A stretch of 64,000 nucleotides of DNA from Serinus canaria (lineage: Eukaryota; Chordata; Aves; Passeriformes; Fringillidae): assembly GCF_022539315.1 (NCBI RefSeq), contig NC_066316.1, forward strand, positions 23,921,245 to 23,985,244. The letters are read 5' to 3'. The position numbers were made by a program, and so were the translations under genes. The notes beneath the pieces were generated by a model that was not told where the DNA came from, did no database searches, and saw nothing but the letters and a program-made list of their open reading frames with translations. This document shows positions 48,649 to 61,374 of the stretch, piece after piece; positions within the stretch are counted from its first letter, which is position 1; every line of letters begins with the position of its first letter.

Positions 48649-51600
48649 GATTTTAATCTAAATTATGTAAATCTACGTATTTTTTAATACAAGAATCATT
48701 TTGGTAAGACTCCTCAAAGTATGAAATGTATGAAATGTATGTTCAGAGAACCTGAACTCCCTGAGCTGTAATATGCATGGTGGGAGATGTGGCAGCCTGA
48801 GCTCGTCACTCAGATGAACAACCACAAGGTGGAGATGTTAGAAGCTCTTACTGGCAAATATGAAGCATAGTGACTAATAGTGATTTTCTAGTTTTTGTCT
48901 GGGGAAATAGGATTGTATTTTAAATTAAAATTGTCTCCAGTTAACAATTACAGTGCAATAAAAGTAAAGGAAGTCTGTAATAGCAAAATAATTAAAAGGA
49001 AGGCCCTTTGTATCTTGACCTTGAAATTAGTTCCTTATATTTTATAAAATTTAATGACACTAACTTGATTATTTCTCTCCATAAAGGAACATGATTTATG
49101 TTCTTGAAATAAATTGTGTACTTGATAATTATATCTCTAGACTGCAATTCAGCTTTGCACAGTCATTCACATATCCCTTAAAGCCTTTGCACAGCCATGT
49201 AGAAACTCTGAATCTGTAGGAGGGAGAGTAGCAGAGAGAGTGAGTACAAGCTGGGGTGAGTTGTATTTTAGCTCTGGTGTACACAACTGTAGAGGGAGTG
49301 CCACAGCTCTTGCCATATCCTCACCAGAGGAACTTTACTTCAAAGAAGTAAAAGACAAATTTCACAACTGATGACATTTGCAAGGATAAGGAAGAGAAAT
49401 AAACAATCCTGGGTTTTTATATTCTGTATCCAGTAGTCAGAATGCTGTGCAGGCAAGGAAAATGTGCATTCAGCTCCTTTCCTGAAATCTTAAAAGTAGA
49501 AGTTTGACTACAGCATCCTGACCATCTGACACTTAGGAAATATCCTTTTAAAATGTAATCTATGGATTCCAAGTCCTGCTTTGAATAAAAAAAGCAAGAC
49601 CGTGTAATTATTCTACTGCAAAAGGTGTAACCTTCTCCTGACCTACATGATTTTTAATTGCTCTTGTGCATCTATATCCCAACTTTTATATGATTCAGAG
49701 ACTCATTTTCAAAAATACTGATCTCTCATTGCCCACGTTTTTGGCAAAACAAATACCAGAAGAGGGTTTTAAGATTGCTCTAATGCACTAGAGCTTACAG
49801 AAATTACCAATTTCTTTCCTCTTTTGGTCCATTTTCTAAATCCCTGTTTTTTGCATAGGCTATGGAGATATGCCCTGCAGGATTTGCCAAAAGGCAACTG
49901 TTGCAAACAATCTCAAGGTTTGTGAATGCAATAAATGTATTCTGTAGAAGTGGAACATAATTTGACTTGGAAAAAAATATAACCTATCATCCTGAACAGT
50001 TTTTACATCACTATCTTGAGACAATTAAGTCATTCAAGGTATTTTGAGACATGAGAAATATCTTTGGGGAGCAGTAGTGGTGTTATCTACATCTGCTAAA
50101 TTTATAACTTCAGGATCATTTAAACTTAGGCATAAGTCATCTGTTCTTTTCCTGGAGATACAATCTGATATAGAAGGAACTATAAAGTTCAAGAATCATA
50201 ACAGCTTTATGTCTCCATAAAATATGTTACAATGCTATATAACTGTTGGCTGAAAGTTATGTATATGTTACATATTCATTTAAATTTATGTATAGCTGTA
50301 ACTTCTGGAACCAACTTCTATCAAGCACATCCTTCAAACCAGCAAGAATTACCCCTGTGGAGTTCTCATATTACAGAAATATTATAGCCATGTTATGGGA
50401 AGTAAAAAAAGGGGATTAAGAGAAATTTGCTCCTGTGTTTCACGTATACTATTTGTGTACCTCCAAGTCCTGTAGTAATTATGTTCTTCAGAATTGGGAA
50501 AACATGGATGTGTAGTTTGTACTTTATGTATGTCATTATCTATATGGAGAGTTATTTCCCTGATTCATTTTTAAAAACATCTTTATCATTCCTAGGATGT
50601 AAGAATCTTATATTGCAAGTATGTTGTACAGCTTGCTGTTATCTTGGCAGAAGTAGAATGTTACTATTGCTAGTATTAAAGCTTAGAAATCCCCCCCACT
50701 CACTGATGTCTGGTTTGAAATGCTGGAGTCTTACTAGTCTTTATGCTTACATTAGTCTGGCTTTAAAAACTGGATAATGAAGATAGAAGTACTGCATAAT
50801 ACCAAAACCAGACTCTAAACTATTAGCTTCAGGTGAAACACGCTCCCTTGCAAAAGCCAGAAGGTGACTGCTGCAGCTGGCACTCCACATAAATTCTACA
50901 TCAGGCCCCAGAATGATGTACTTAGGGCTGATCCAGACAAGTAAAGGGTGGAAATAAGAAGAGCCTTACTGTGGGAGGAAGAAGCATGTTTGGTTTATTT
51001 TCTTTGTTTTTTCAGTTGGTCTCCATACCCAGAGCATTTGCAAACACAAAGGCCCTAGTGGTGTCAATTTTTTCTTATTATCAGTACATAAACCCACAAT
51101 TACACATTCATTATGAGTCACTACACACTTCTGCATGAACAAATGTAGTTAGACATTGTTCTCTGAAAAGGGAAAAATGCACCCACAGCTATTTCTAGCC
51201 CACTTAAGGAGGCCCACTGAATAAATGTCTATGTGTGTTTAGATCAGCAAAGAGCCATACAAGGCAGCAAATCCTTAAAGTCAACAGAAGTGTGAGCTGG
51301 TAGCTACTGTAATTGCAAGCAGTGAGTCATGTTTACTCAGAAATGGTGAAATATGGCCTGTTTTATTATTATTATGAGGGGCTATAGCTAGATTCAACTG
51401 AAGAATATAGGACTCATGGGAAGCCTCATAAACACTGACATAATCAAGTATTGGTTTTAATACAAATTCATAAATTTTTATAGGTATCGAGTTGTAAGGC
51501 AGATAATATATGACCAAAATCTGAATAAAATATATAGAAAAAAAGCATTCCAGAAGGACTGCAAATATAACATGATACAGTGCAACGCCACTGAGGACTG

Positions 51601-54600
51601 CAGCTTTGTTGGGACCAGAGCTGTGAGCAAAGGGGCACACAAAGCATTCCAGGCACTGCCTTTGAGGGGCTGGCCTGACCCTGAAGGCCTTCTGTCTTCA
51701 GAAAAAACTTTCTTGAAATGGTTAACTAAAGCTAGCAAAGAAACATGAGCCATAAACATACTGAGTGTATTTTTCACAAGATTTCTTCTTTCCCCTACAA
51801 AGAAATAAGGATTATTAGGTTGGAATAGATTTGCTGAAGGAAGAGATGGAGCCTTGCTCCAGTAAGCTGGAAGGCTGGGCTTTGTCCAGAGAAACAGTTT
51901 TGTGTGCATCTCTTAGCTGGATTTCCCCAGTCACCAGCAAAGCAACACACAGTGTGCATGGAGCACCCCTGTAAAAGATGGCAGCAGAAGGAGCACAGAT
52001 CATCTCACTCTCAGCTTTAGGATTGGCTTTCTAGCTCCACAATCAACACAATGAGTGGGCTGGAGAAAGATTCAAACAGTGGCAGCCTGTACTGGATAAT
52101 GACTCGGGGGGAAAAATAGCCTGAATGACCCCCGCAGCAGCCAGTTTTACATTGCAGATTACATAAAGGAAGCATCTAGGAGTACAGATGGCTGCAGCTT
52201 CTTCCTGGCTCTCACAGAAGAATGCAAGGCAGGGGCCCCTTTCCTTCTCTGCTCCATGGCTGCTCTGCTTGCCTTGAAACCCCTCCTCAATTCTGCAGTG
52301 TGCTGGCCCTGAGCCACTCGCTGCTTCCCCACAGGCAACTACAACTGCAGTTGCAGGATGGAGGGTGTCTTGCCAATTCTGAAATATTATATTCTGACTT
52401 TATGCAACCTCTCCATGTAAAACAAAAATGCTTGCAATCAGCAAGCAGAATGACTAATAAAATGAAAATAAGTGGAGGGAGGCTAAAGAGACAGAAATTC
52501 CAACCTTGTTGAGATCAATGGCAGAATTCCCACTTTTTTCAGTGAGCCAAAATTTCACCCTAGGTATTCATAACCCATTTAAGCTACATTTTAGATAGTT
52601 TGGTAAATTCTACAGCATTTTATGCCATGAGTATAACTTCAAGATTTTTATTCAACTGATTACGTTTGAGCCCTTTTACTTTGGTTACATATCAATTCCC
52701 GTCTAAAAATTATCAGTGCATGGCACAAATTACAGCTTTACCTAAGAAGTACTATTTTCTTGGTGCTTGGAAGAGGTAACATAGGTTTTAAGTTGGTTCC
52801 AAAGGATCTAAGGTGTTGATACCCCAGAGTCATCATTATACAACCAAGGGCTTCTGTCTGGTCTCATGGAGACAGCTGCCCTTTGCCTGTCCCAGAGTAA
52901 CCACTATTGTCCCCATGCAGCGCATCCCTGACACGCCGAGATCCTGCTAGTTACATGGCAGCTCCACTGCAGTCTTCAGCCTTTGCTGCTTCCTTCTGAA
53001 GGCACTGTAAAGATTCATCAAAGCCCAGAAGTGATGCTGCAACTTCCCTCTGACAGAAAATTTTTCTATTTTGATCAACGTCAAGGATAGACCTGACACA
53101 GTGACCTGTCTGTGCACAAACCTTGTCATGCCCCGTGACAATTCGGTGTATCTGCTGTTTCGAGCTCTGCTGGTGCTTAAGAACGTCAAAAGCTAAGTTT
53201 CAGGACAGAAGAGAGAAAGAGACAGGGATTTCTGGAAGTTATCTGCACCTACCCAAATCCCACAGTATATTAAGTAAAAAGGAACCCAACTTTTATAGAA
53301 AACTATGCTTCCCAGTCTCAGAAATCTTGGCTGGAAACAGCATCTAGGAGAAAAACTGAGTCAAGTTACCTGATCCGTTTTGCAATCCATCATGTGCCAT
53401 GGTGCTTGTCTTCAGTACAAAATTACCCTTCATCTCAGACTGGGAATGGTTAGCAACCTTTGTTCAAACTGAGCAGGAGCAAATAATTCAAACACAAGTT
53501 TGTGTTCTTTTAATAACTGGGTCTGTTTGATGAATTTGTCTACTTTGGACAGTTTTTGATCATTTTTCACTTCAGACTCTCTCTGAAACAACCTTATATG
53601 TTATACTCTTAAGGAGAGACAACCTTATAATTTATACCAGTTAAATATATATTACAGTACCTTATAGCTAACATAAGCCTTTTGTTTTCCCTCAGAACAC
53701 TACAGCAAGCCATATTATGAGTCAATAAAATCTGCTGCCTTTTCCCCTTGTTCAACTGCATACACTTGGGGCCTGGGGCAGTGCCAAAAATAATCAACAC
53801 ATACCAATGGAGGTCATAAAGAAAAAAGTCTTGACATCTTCTCCTGCCACTCATTTTAGCATAGTTAGTCTGGCTGGACACATAATTTACTTTTTCAGAT
53901 AATGTGCTAGTTGATCACTGTTGCTTACCTCTTAGCAGATATTTTGGTCAAATTTCTGAATTCTCTGAGCTGATGCTTCTATTGTATGAGTACTTGTTGG
54001 GCTACAAAATATAATAAAAAAGGGCATTTTTTTCCCTTTCTTAATTTGATTGGAAGTGAGAATTAGGCGCTCTAAAGCTCATTCTTGAGGGAAAATTGAG
54101 GGGGGAAAAGACAGCAAACAGTAGAAAATTTTAACCCTGCGGGGATTTTTTATTGAAAGTCCACAAGAAATAGCATAGTTTAATTTAGGACTAAAGGAAA
54201 ATCTCCCACACAAAACTTATGTTCCTTGCCTAAACCACAGCATTTATTAAATGTTGCCAACCACAGTTCATAGTGTATGTGCTTACTTTTATGGCACACC
54301 ACTTCGTCACACAAGACTGTGCTTTTGTAAGCAGACTGTCAACACAAAAAGAATATTCACTTCTAAATTTCATTTTCCAGACTGTTCATACTACAACTAC
54401 TCAGAAATTAACCAACTCTGTTCATGCTGGAGATGGTAGCAAACCTTGTATGTTCAACAGAAGCTGTTCAAAGGCTTAGCCAAGGATGAAAAGCGGTCAA
54501 GAGAACTGGATCTAATCTGAGACTAATTCCTGCATTTCAACACTTCACAAGAAAACACTGAACTTTCAGTGTTTGGCCAAAGCAACTCATTTAACATCCC

Positions 54601-54609
54601 CTGAAGTCA

Positions 54610-54681
54610 AACTCAAAAGCCCATATATCCCCTGAACTCAAAAGCCCATATATCCCCTGAACTCAAAAGCCCATATACCCT
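54610..54681. repeat. 25-bp tandem repeat, about 3 copies
   Basis: The unit beginning AACTCAAAAGCCCATATA and ending TCCCCTG occurs at 54610, 54635 and 54660. The last copy is truncated and diverged at its end, and a fragment of a further unit (ATCCCCTGAA) lies just upstream. Copies one and two are identical. It is the longest minisatellite-like array in the window. There are no spacers, so it is not CRISPR-like. Confidence 0.93.
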
Positions 54682-55595
54682 AATTTGTATCTGCATCTCT
54701 AATTAGCAAAAAAATCCCACTGAAAACTAAGTCTGAATAACACTCTGGAAAGGCAGGCACTAAAGGACATCTTCTAAATGCTCCTCTGAATCCTGGCTAT
54801 GATAAGAAACCATAAGAACAACCACAGGAAACATGATAATACCTCTAAATAAATATAATAAAACCCTAAAATAATATAATTTCCAATTTTACAGTTTGGG
54901 GAAGTAACGCACAACCATTTAAAGTGTTATATATTATCAAATCTAGAAAACCCTCTTCTCCCAGCAGTGGCCTAACAGTATACTATATTTATAATGTCTG
55001 GTTTAAAGATCTGATTCTGCAACAGAGCTACTGCACATCTGCACACATCAGAGTGGTTACAAATGACCTTGCTAAGCACAACTCCCCTGTCAACTTGCCA
55101 GCACTTGCTGGATTTTTCTCTGGGCCCAGACCCATCCTGTCACTGTGATACTCCTCCCATTTATTTTAACTGTGTTGGAACACATCCATGCTCACAGAAA
55201 AGTTCAAGCAGAAGCAGGCCTTAAGTTTGCAATACATTTCATTAATATTTCCTTTAAAAAACAAACTCTCATGAAAAAAAATTTCTTTTGATATGGTCTG
55301 AATGTCAATAAAATAACTTCATTCCTTCCTTTTGAAAATATGGCTTGGTGAGATTTTTAGGCTGTGCTTACACAAAGAGTCCACGTAGAGGGAAGTGAGC
55401 ATTTTGTTATACTATTTTCCTGGGTTTACTTTCCTTCCCACTTTCCTTTTATTAATACTCCCAGTTGTACCCACTACTCTGAAGCAGTTAAAAGTGGGTG
55501 CATCCCTCTGCTTCTTTTGGCAGTGAACTCAAGCCCTTGAAGCACAAACCAGCACAGACACCAGAAGCCCTGAGCACACAAAACAACCCGTTTCC

Positions 55596-55654
55596 TGATT
55601 GAGGGATAGTTGCTCAACTTTGCAGTTGATTGCAGTTGATTGAGGGATAGTTGC
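55596..55654. repeat. 18-bp direct repeat enclosing a 10-bp tandem duplication
   Basis: TGATTGAGGGATAGTTGC occurs at 55596-55613 and again at 55637-55654. Between them, TGCAGTTGAT is duplicated head to tail (55621-55640). A nested local duplication history is implied. Confidence 0.88.
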
Positions 55655-56517
55655 AACAACTTTGACTGTTGTTGAGGTTATTTTGGACACTTTTTATTTT
55701 CTCTTTGCATTTTGTATCATTTGTACAGAAGAACACATGAGGAGCCACAGATGTGGTGCAGCTCTTTTCCAGCCAAGCAACAGGGACCACTCAAAGGGTT
55801 GCCTTCACCACACCAGATATAAGGGGTGACATCCCCAAGGTGATGTACACAGGTCTTACAGCAGCCTCTATGAGACTGAAAACCTGTTCCAAGAAGACTC
55901 TTCCATAATTCAAGTCTGCAAAACCAATACCATTGAGAGAGGGGGTCAATGACTTTTTTGTCCAGAAGACCTGAGTGTAAAACAAAACAGGTTTTTAGCA
56001 GCTAAAGCAACTGCTGCTGGTGTGCATAACCAGGTGAAGGGCATCACACTGATTTGCAAGATCATCTTGAATTAATTTATACCTCAGAACATTCATTGCT
56101 CATAGCACTGTGATTACTTTGGAGGGGGCACCACACTATTCAGTTCACACACACTTATCTTGGAGCATTCATTGACTGCTCCTCAGATGATTAAACTCCC
56201 TCGAGGATATTGCTGCTTTCATAAAAGACATCTGCTAGGATGGCAATGGGAGGTGTGAAGCTGGCCAGGGTTCTTCTTTGCCAAGAACACCAGATGCCAA
56301 AATCATCTTGGGTTGTCTGAATAAACCTGGACCTTAATGATTGCAAAAGATAATTTTCTCTAAATAAATCATGATTTTCCCATAAACTAGTCAATGTAGA
56401 CTTTTGAATAACAAGTCTCTACATGCGTTTGCTGCTCTAAATTTGCTGCACTTCATTAAAAATGTTAAGGAAGCATAGTCCTCTTTTTCCTCTCCCACTT
56501 TTCTCTCCAGTTGCTGT

Positions 56518-56645
56518 CAATCCTTACAGATTCTTGGCAGCTGGCTCCTATCCATACAAGTACCAAGTACAGCTAAGCTAACTGAAGCATTGCCTTCAAA
56601 TGAGAGAACAGAGGAAATCGTAGAAAAACCTATTTAGACTTTTCT
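56518..56645 (+). other. Acceptor-like site with 42-codon open frame (weak)
   Basis: A long C/T tract ends CTTTTCTCTCCAG around 56510, a strong acceptor shape. One downstream frame stays open for about 40 codons to a TAG near 56636. No matching donor stands out and the peptide is not recognised. It is recorded as a low-grade exon candidate. Confidence 0.1.
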
Positions 56646-56933
56646 GTGTTTCAAAGAGCTTTGGCTTAGTTTGGTTTTCTTGGTTTATTTTAAAAGTAAC
56701 AATGTTTTAATCTGTTTTTCTTCCAAGCATGTGGCCAAACAAATACCATTAGTCCCACCAGGATCCCCATGGCTGCTCCACGAACTGAGGTATATTTGTA
56801 CACTCTTTCAGGAGTGGGATCTCATGACTTTTATACCCCAAGATCTTCCTACAAATTTACTGCTATAGGTAACAAAGAGAAAGTTAACCTGATCCAAGGA
56901 TGGGTTTTTTGCAGTGTCCTCTGAAACCTGCCA

Positions 56934-57161
56934 TTGCTGAAGGAAGCCGAGGACAGTCCTGGGGAAGAGAGGATCACTCTGGGCTCGAATCAGCATCTCC
57001 AGACCTGCAGTGACCCACCAATCCCTCATTTCCCCTCTGCCTCCAAGTGCTCAGGAGTGCTGCTGCTTTCCATCCTTGCTCTCAGCCTGGTGTGCTGCTT
57101 CCTGCTGTGCTTCTGCAACTGCAGCATTTTGGGGTTGCTGCAAAAGTCCAAGGGGGCTTAA
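56934..57161 (+). other. 75-codon open frame with membrane-segment-like stretch
   Basis: Preceded by TTTTTTGCAG at about 56906-56915, a GC-richer segment has an open frame lacking an ATG start. It reads an acidic part (EAEDSPGEERITLG), then a 24-residue hydrophobic run (SGVLLLSILALSLVCCFLLC) and cysteine pairs, and ends KSKGA at a stop. The pattern resembles the end of a single-pass membrane protein. However, no family is recognised, the adjacent frame from the same acceptor is also open for 32 codons, and hydrophobic runs arise easily from CTG/CTT-rich DNA. It is recorded as a possible terminal exon only. Confidence 0.15.
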
Positions 57162-60100
57162 AGCCTGGTATCAGTAAGACTTTGCTGCCTGTTTGATGGG
57201 CAGTTTGCCACATATCCTCAAAACATTTCCATCTGTCAGATATCCAAATGTCATTGGTTCTAGGAAAGTGTTGATGAGTCTGTCCTCAGGCAGGCAGGTG
57301 AAAAGTGTCTAATCAATGTTAGCCTGCTTCCTTGCTGGTCTACCAGCAGACAGAGAAGACTGCAGAAATTACTCACCGGATGATCCTGTGCAACTTGAAG
57401 CAAATCTGGGCATTGCCTTTTGCTATGTGGAAAAACTGGAACCTAATTAAAACTTCAACCTAATTAATCATTCAGTAAAAAAAAGTTCTAGTGTCTTCTG
57501 GTAGAGATCAAAGAATTCATACTGAATAAAATTTAGATGTTTCTAAGAAGAATGAAAGCACAGTTTCAAACAGGACAGGAAATGTTTGGACAGGATGAGA
57601 CCAGCTTGATATTTTTTTACTCACCCTAGCAAATAATTAAGTGAAAACCACTGAGAGAACTCTTTAGATGTACCTGCAACTTTTATTCCACTGTAATCAA
57701 TTGCCACATCAGGAAACAAAGTTTCTTGGTCCAGAATATCATTGTAATAGAAAATAAGCTCTGTTTTTCACTTCCAACCAGTGTAGGATTTTTAGGGCCA
57801 GGTTTCAGTTATTCATTCTCCCTGAACAGTACCATTATGGTTAACCTTTTCACCCAATCTATCTTTTTTCCTGTGTTCTGAATTCTCCTGTGTAATAAGA
57901 GTTATTGACCAGATTTGAAGACTGGTTGTTTATAGGATTGGGTTAATTGTGGAAGAACAAATTCTTTAGTTAAAATGCCAACACTTGAAGAAGGCTTTGA
58001 AGATACATGAGCTGCTGCTATTCCTCTGGAGCAGTATGGACCCTTCCCTTCCCAGTCATTTTCTTGCTGTTTTCAGTAAGGGTGCAACTTGGGCATTGCT
58101 TGGCACACCTTATGCAGCCAACTCCTGAGGAAGAGGATTGTTATGGCATGTACCTGCAAGGATGTGCTTGCTGGATCCTGGTGGACACAGGTTTGGACAT
58201 CTGCAGGTTGGACTGCAGGTTGGAAAATGCCTTGGTCTTCAGCAAGCTGCTCTGATGTTACCTAGAACTGCAAAAGGAGAGATCCTGCCTTGCTCTCTTC
58301 TGTTAGAAAAAGTTCATATGCAAGCAGAGATGGGAATTTGACTGCAATATTCAGAAATCCTTAAGAGTGGTTGATCTTTCATTTTCTCATCTAGTGCAAT
58401 AATTATTCTTGAACATATAGACCAGTCCTACTGCAAATGTAAACTCTTAAAAAAATTACCATCTTACTTCAGCAAATTCTTTGTATAGACAGCTTATTGT
58501 AATAATACTGGTGCTATTCTTTTAACTTGACTGTGGCCACACACCCTGAACAAAACATTGTGGTGCTGCTTTCACAAGCTCTCTTTTTCACAGCCAAAAA
58601 CATTAGCCTTGGCTTGCACTCATAGTTACGTAGGGCAGAGTGAAGGAAAACCCTGCCAGGAATCTGCCCATATTAGCTCCAAATTTATTTTTATGCCTTG
58701 TAAAGCTAAGGATCATTTGAAGACTATCTCCAAACTCTCAAGAGAGAGGAAAGTGCCTGGTGGCCTGTAAATATAGCCTCAGTAAAATGATAGGAATTTT
58801 TTTAATATACTTTGTAAACACATGTACATTGTGCTCAGTTTGCGTACATGCAACTCCACACTCTGGTTTTTTTTTTTTTGAACTGTGGTATTGGTTTATA
58901 CTGGAATAAATCTAAGCAAAATTTTCTATGAGGGCTAAAGGTTCTCACAGAATCTGCTTTAAACCACACAATACAATTCCAGTGTTTCTGGCAAAATGAT
59001 AGGAGCCTTGTTGGCTGCAACACTGTGAGAATAGGAAAAAATTAATTCAGCACCATCCTGATGATAGCAAGGATAAAGCTTTATAACCATAACTGTAAGA
59101 GCCACTGGATAAAGTGTAACTGGCTGTAACCTCAGCCAGAAGAATGTCACATTACTACAGCCAGAAAATAAAGATCATTTTGTTCCCAGCTCTTCTGCGT
59201 GTCACAACATTATTAAAGACACATTGCTTACTTTGAAAGCACAGGATCCCTAAAAACTGAGAAAAAGTCAAGTCTTTCACAGCAGGGTATTTACCACTCA
59301 CATCAGAATTGTTTCTGCCTTCCAGTGGAAAGCTCAGGGGCAGAGATGTCCTTGCCAGGCAATCGCAAAACAATTGCTTCAGGGACTAAATACTTTCATT
59401 AAAAACATTTCTTATCCTACAGCAATTTTGTTGCTCAAAAACGCCATGTGCTGCCAACATAATTGGAACTAACATAAAAGGCACCTCTGTGTCTCAGGAG
59501 AGCTTTTGGGACAAAGTGCTGCACGTGTCCTGTGCCCAGTTTGGTCAATGAAGAATGGAAAAGCCTCATGGCTTGAAAATCTCAGTGCTGAAGACCCTTT
59601 CTCTGGACAAACTGCTTTTTCCAGAAGATTTTCACCACCCTGCCCTTCTACTGTCACGGCAGCTCCTATATCAGGAGCAGTAATGTCACCAGGAGCAAGC
59701 TCTCCTGGATAACACCTGGAGGGATTTATTTCCTTCCCACTCTCTGCAGGGTTATATCACATTAACTGTATCAGAAAACAATGCTTCTTTAAAAACCTGC
59801 ACCAACTTCATACAGAATGGCCTTCCTAAGCTGCTTTATGTTTCTCCTGTAGGAATATTACTATATTGCTATAGATGGAAGTCTCCAAATTCTGCATCTG
59901 CCATTTAGCTGTAAGTAGGACACACTGATACCCCCAGTTAAAACAATTTCCTCTAATCTTAATTAGAGGAATTAGAGCCTGGATTTGTGAGTACCAACAC
60001 TTCTATTTCATTCATGTCCTCTTAATTCATGTCATTGTATTTTGTTTGGCACTTAAGAAGCTCTAAAGAGCAGATTCAAAGTTTACTCTTTTAACCTTGT

Positions 60101-60557
60101 CCACCTTCTTCCTCTCTCTGAACTGCCAAAATGGAGATCTGGAAAGTGAATTGGTTTTTCTATGCATTTAAAAACAAAGCACACACAGGAAACAATTTCT
60201 GGGGAATTGGTAATAGACAAAAAGTATCTGAAAGAATGCACTGGAACCTCTCCTGTCTTAAATTTTCCCACTCTCCAGGTGTCCTTACCCACACATCACT
60301 TGGTGGAATGAAGCTCGATCCTGCATACTAGAAAACAAATCACTTGCAGATATCCTTTATTTCATGCAGTGCTTCAACATCCACCTGGACATTCCTCCCA
60401 GGAATATATCTAAGTACTATTCACTTCAAGTCCACAGCAGGTTCTCACCCTTTTGTCTTTGTCTTTCATCACTTTGTATTCTCTTAAAAAATCTTTGTGA
60501 ATATTGTGAAGGATTTTCCATATATGTGTTTTCATTTCTCTTTCTCCCTTCCTCCAG
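57162..60557. other. Non-coding stretch
   Basis: No recognisable gene. It contains a perfect 12-bp tandem duplication (CTGCAGGTTGGA twice, 58201-58224), a 13-T run (58867-58879) and a small 8-bp hairpin (59951-59970). Nothing else stands out. Confidence 0.5.
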
Positions 60558-60835
60558 GAGTTATGTCTTTTGTCTTCAGAGAAGATTCAAATTGCAAGAA
60601 ATGGGAGGAAAAATTTCTGCCAACACCTTCAGAAGGGGGATTGGCCTCACTGAAACGGCATGAGGATAAAGCAGAGCAGAGCAGAGCAATGCTGTACAGA
60701 AGTCAAGGCTTCCTTGCTCTTCTGCCTTTTGCCATCATGGTCAGCACCTACACTGGGAGCACTGCAGCTCCAGGAAGAGAAATGGGGCATTTGCAGGGAG
60801 GGTTTCAACACCTCATAGTGGTCTCTGCTTTATAG
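60558..60835 (+). other. Possible terminal exon, 92-codon open frame after strong acceptor
   Basis: A 30-base C/T tract ends CCTTCCTCCAG at 60557, one of the strongest acceptor shapes in the window. Downstream a single frame is open for 92 codons to a stop at 60833-60835, including an ATG at 60563 (MSFVFREDSNCKKWEEKF). The first part is hydrophilic and charged, the second is glycine-rich. No domain is recognised, no polyadenylation signal lies immediately after, and frames of this length are expected several times by chance in 64 kb. It is a candidate only. Confidence 0.18.
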
Positions 60836-61343
60836 CTTGCTTCCTTATTTGTTCAAATCTCTCCAACAGCAGATGACTGCAAATAGGCATCAAACCAACT
60901 TCACAAGCACTCACCCATCACCACCAGGTCACTGCTTATCTTTGTCCCTTGTCTTGTATTTGGCTGCTTGCTGCTGCCACTGCTTCACCTGGTTGAGTCT
61001 GTGTTGTGAAACCTCCTTAACGTCTGTTTGATTTCATATCTCTCACACTACCAAAAACTGTTGCCTTGCTTATTTTATCTCCATGTTTGAATTAGCTGAT
61101 GTACCATTTGCTGTTCAGTAACTTCTGCAAGTGTCCTGGAACAGAATGCATGTAGCTGGAACAAAATTGGAGGACAAAAAGATCAAAAATCTTTCATGGC
61201 TGCAATTTCACTTTTTGTGAAATCTTGGGTAGTGGAGCTGTGAAATGGAGCTTTTCTTCCTAAGAAGAGAGTCCAGATGCAGATAGCCTAGAAAGGAACT
61301 GCCTTCAATGAATTCGGGCTAATTGAGGGAAAGTGGAACATAA

Positions 61344-61374
61344 TTGTCCTTAGCTGATGAACAGCTAAGGACAA
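61344..61374. repeat. Perfect 12-bp inverted repeat, 7-base loop
   Basis: TTGTCCTTAGCT (61344-61355) and AGCTAAGGACAA (61363-61374) are exact complements around GATGAAC. It is not followed by a T run, so it is not terminator-like, and this is a eukaryotic context in any case. Confidence 0.88.

Larger units (their letters stand above)
48371..56510. other. Non-coding stretch
   Basis: No recognisable gene in 8 kb. Two short tandem duplications (48603 and 54610) and an 18-bp direct repeat (55596) are listed separately. The minus-strand frames at 51281-51909 overlap one another in several frames, which argues against coding. The minus-strand frame at 52947-53189 has more CpGs than its surroundings but no recognised product. 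Confidence 0.5.

Noticed and set aside
51281..51909. Overlapping minus-strand frames of 119 and 143 codons
   Set aside because: They use different frames over the same DNA and show no recognised motif.
54610..54681. Repeat array considered as CRISPR
   Set aside because: Units abut directly with no spacers and the context is vertebrate.
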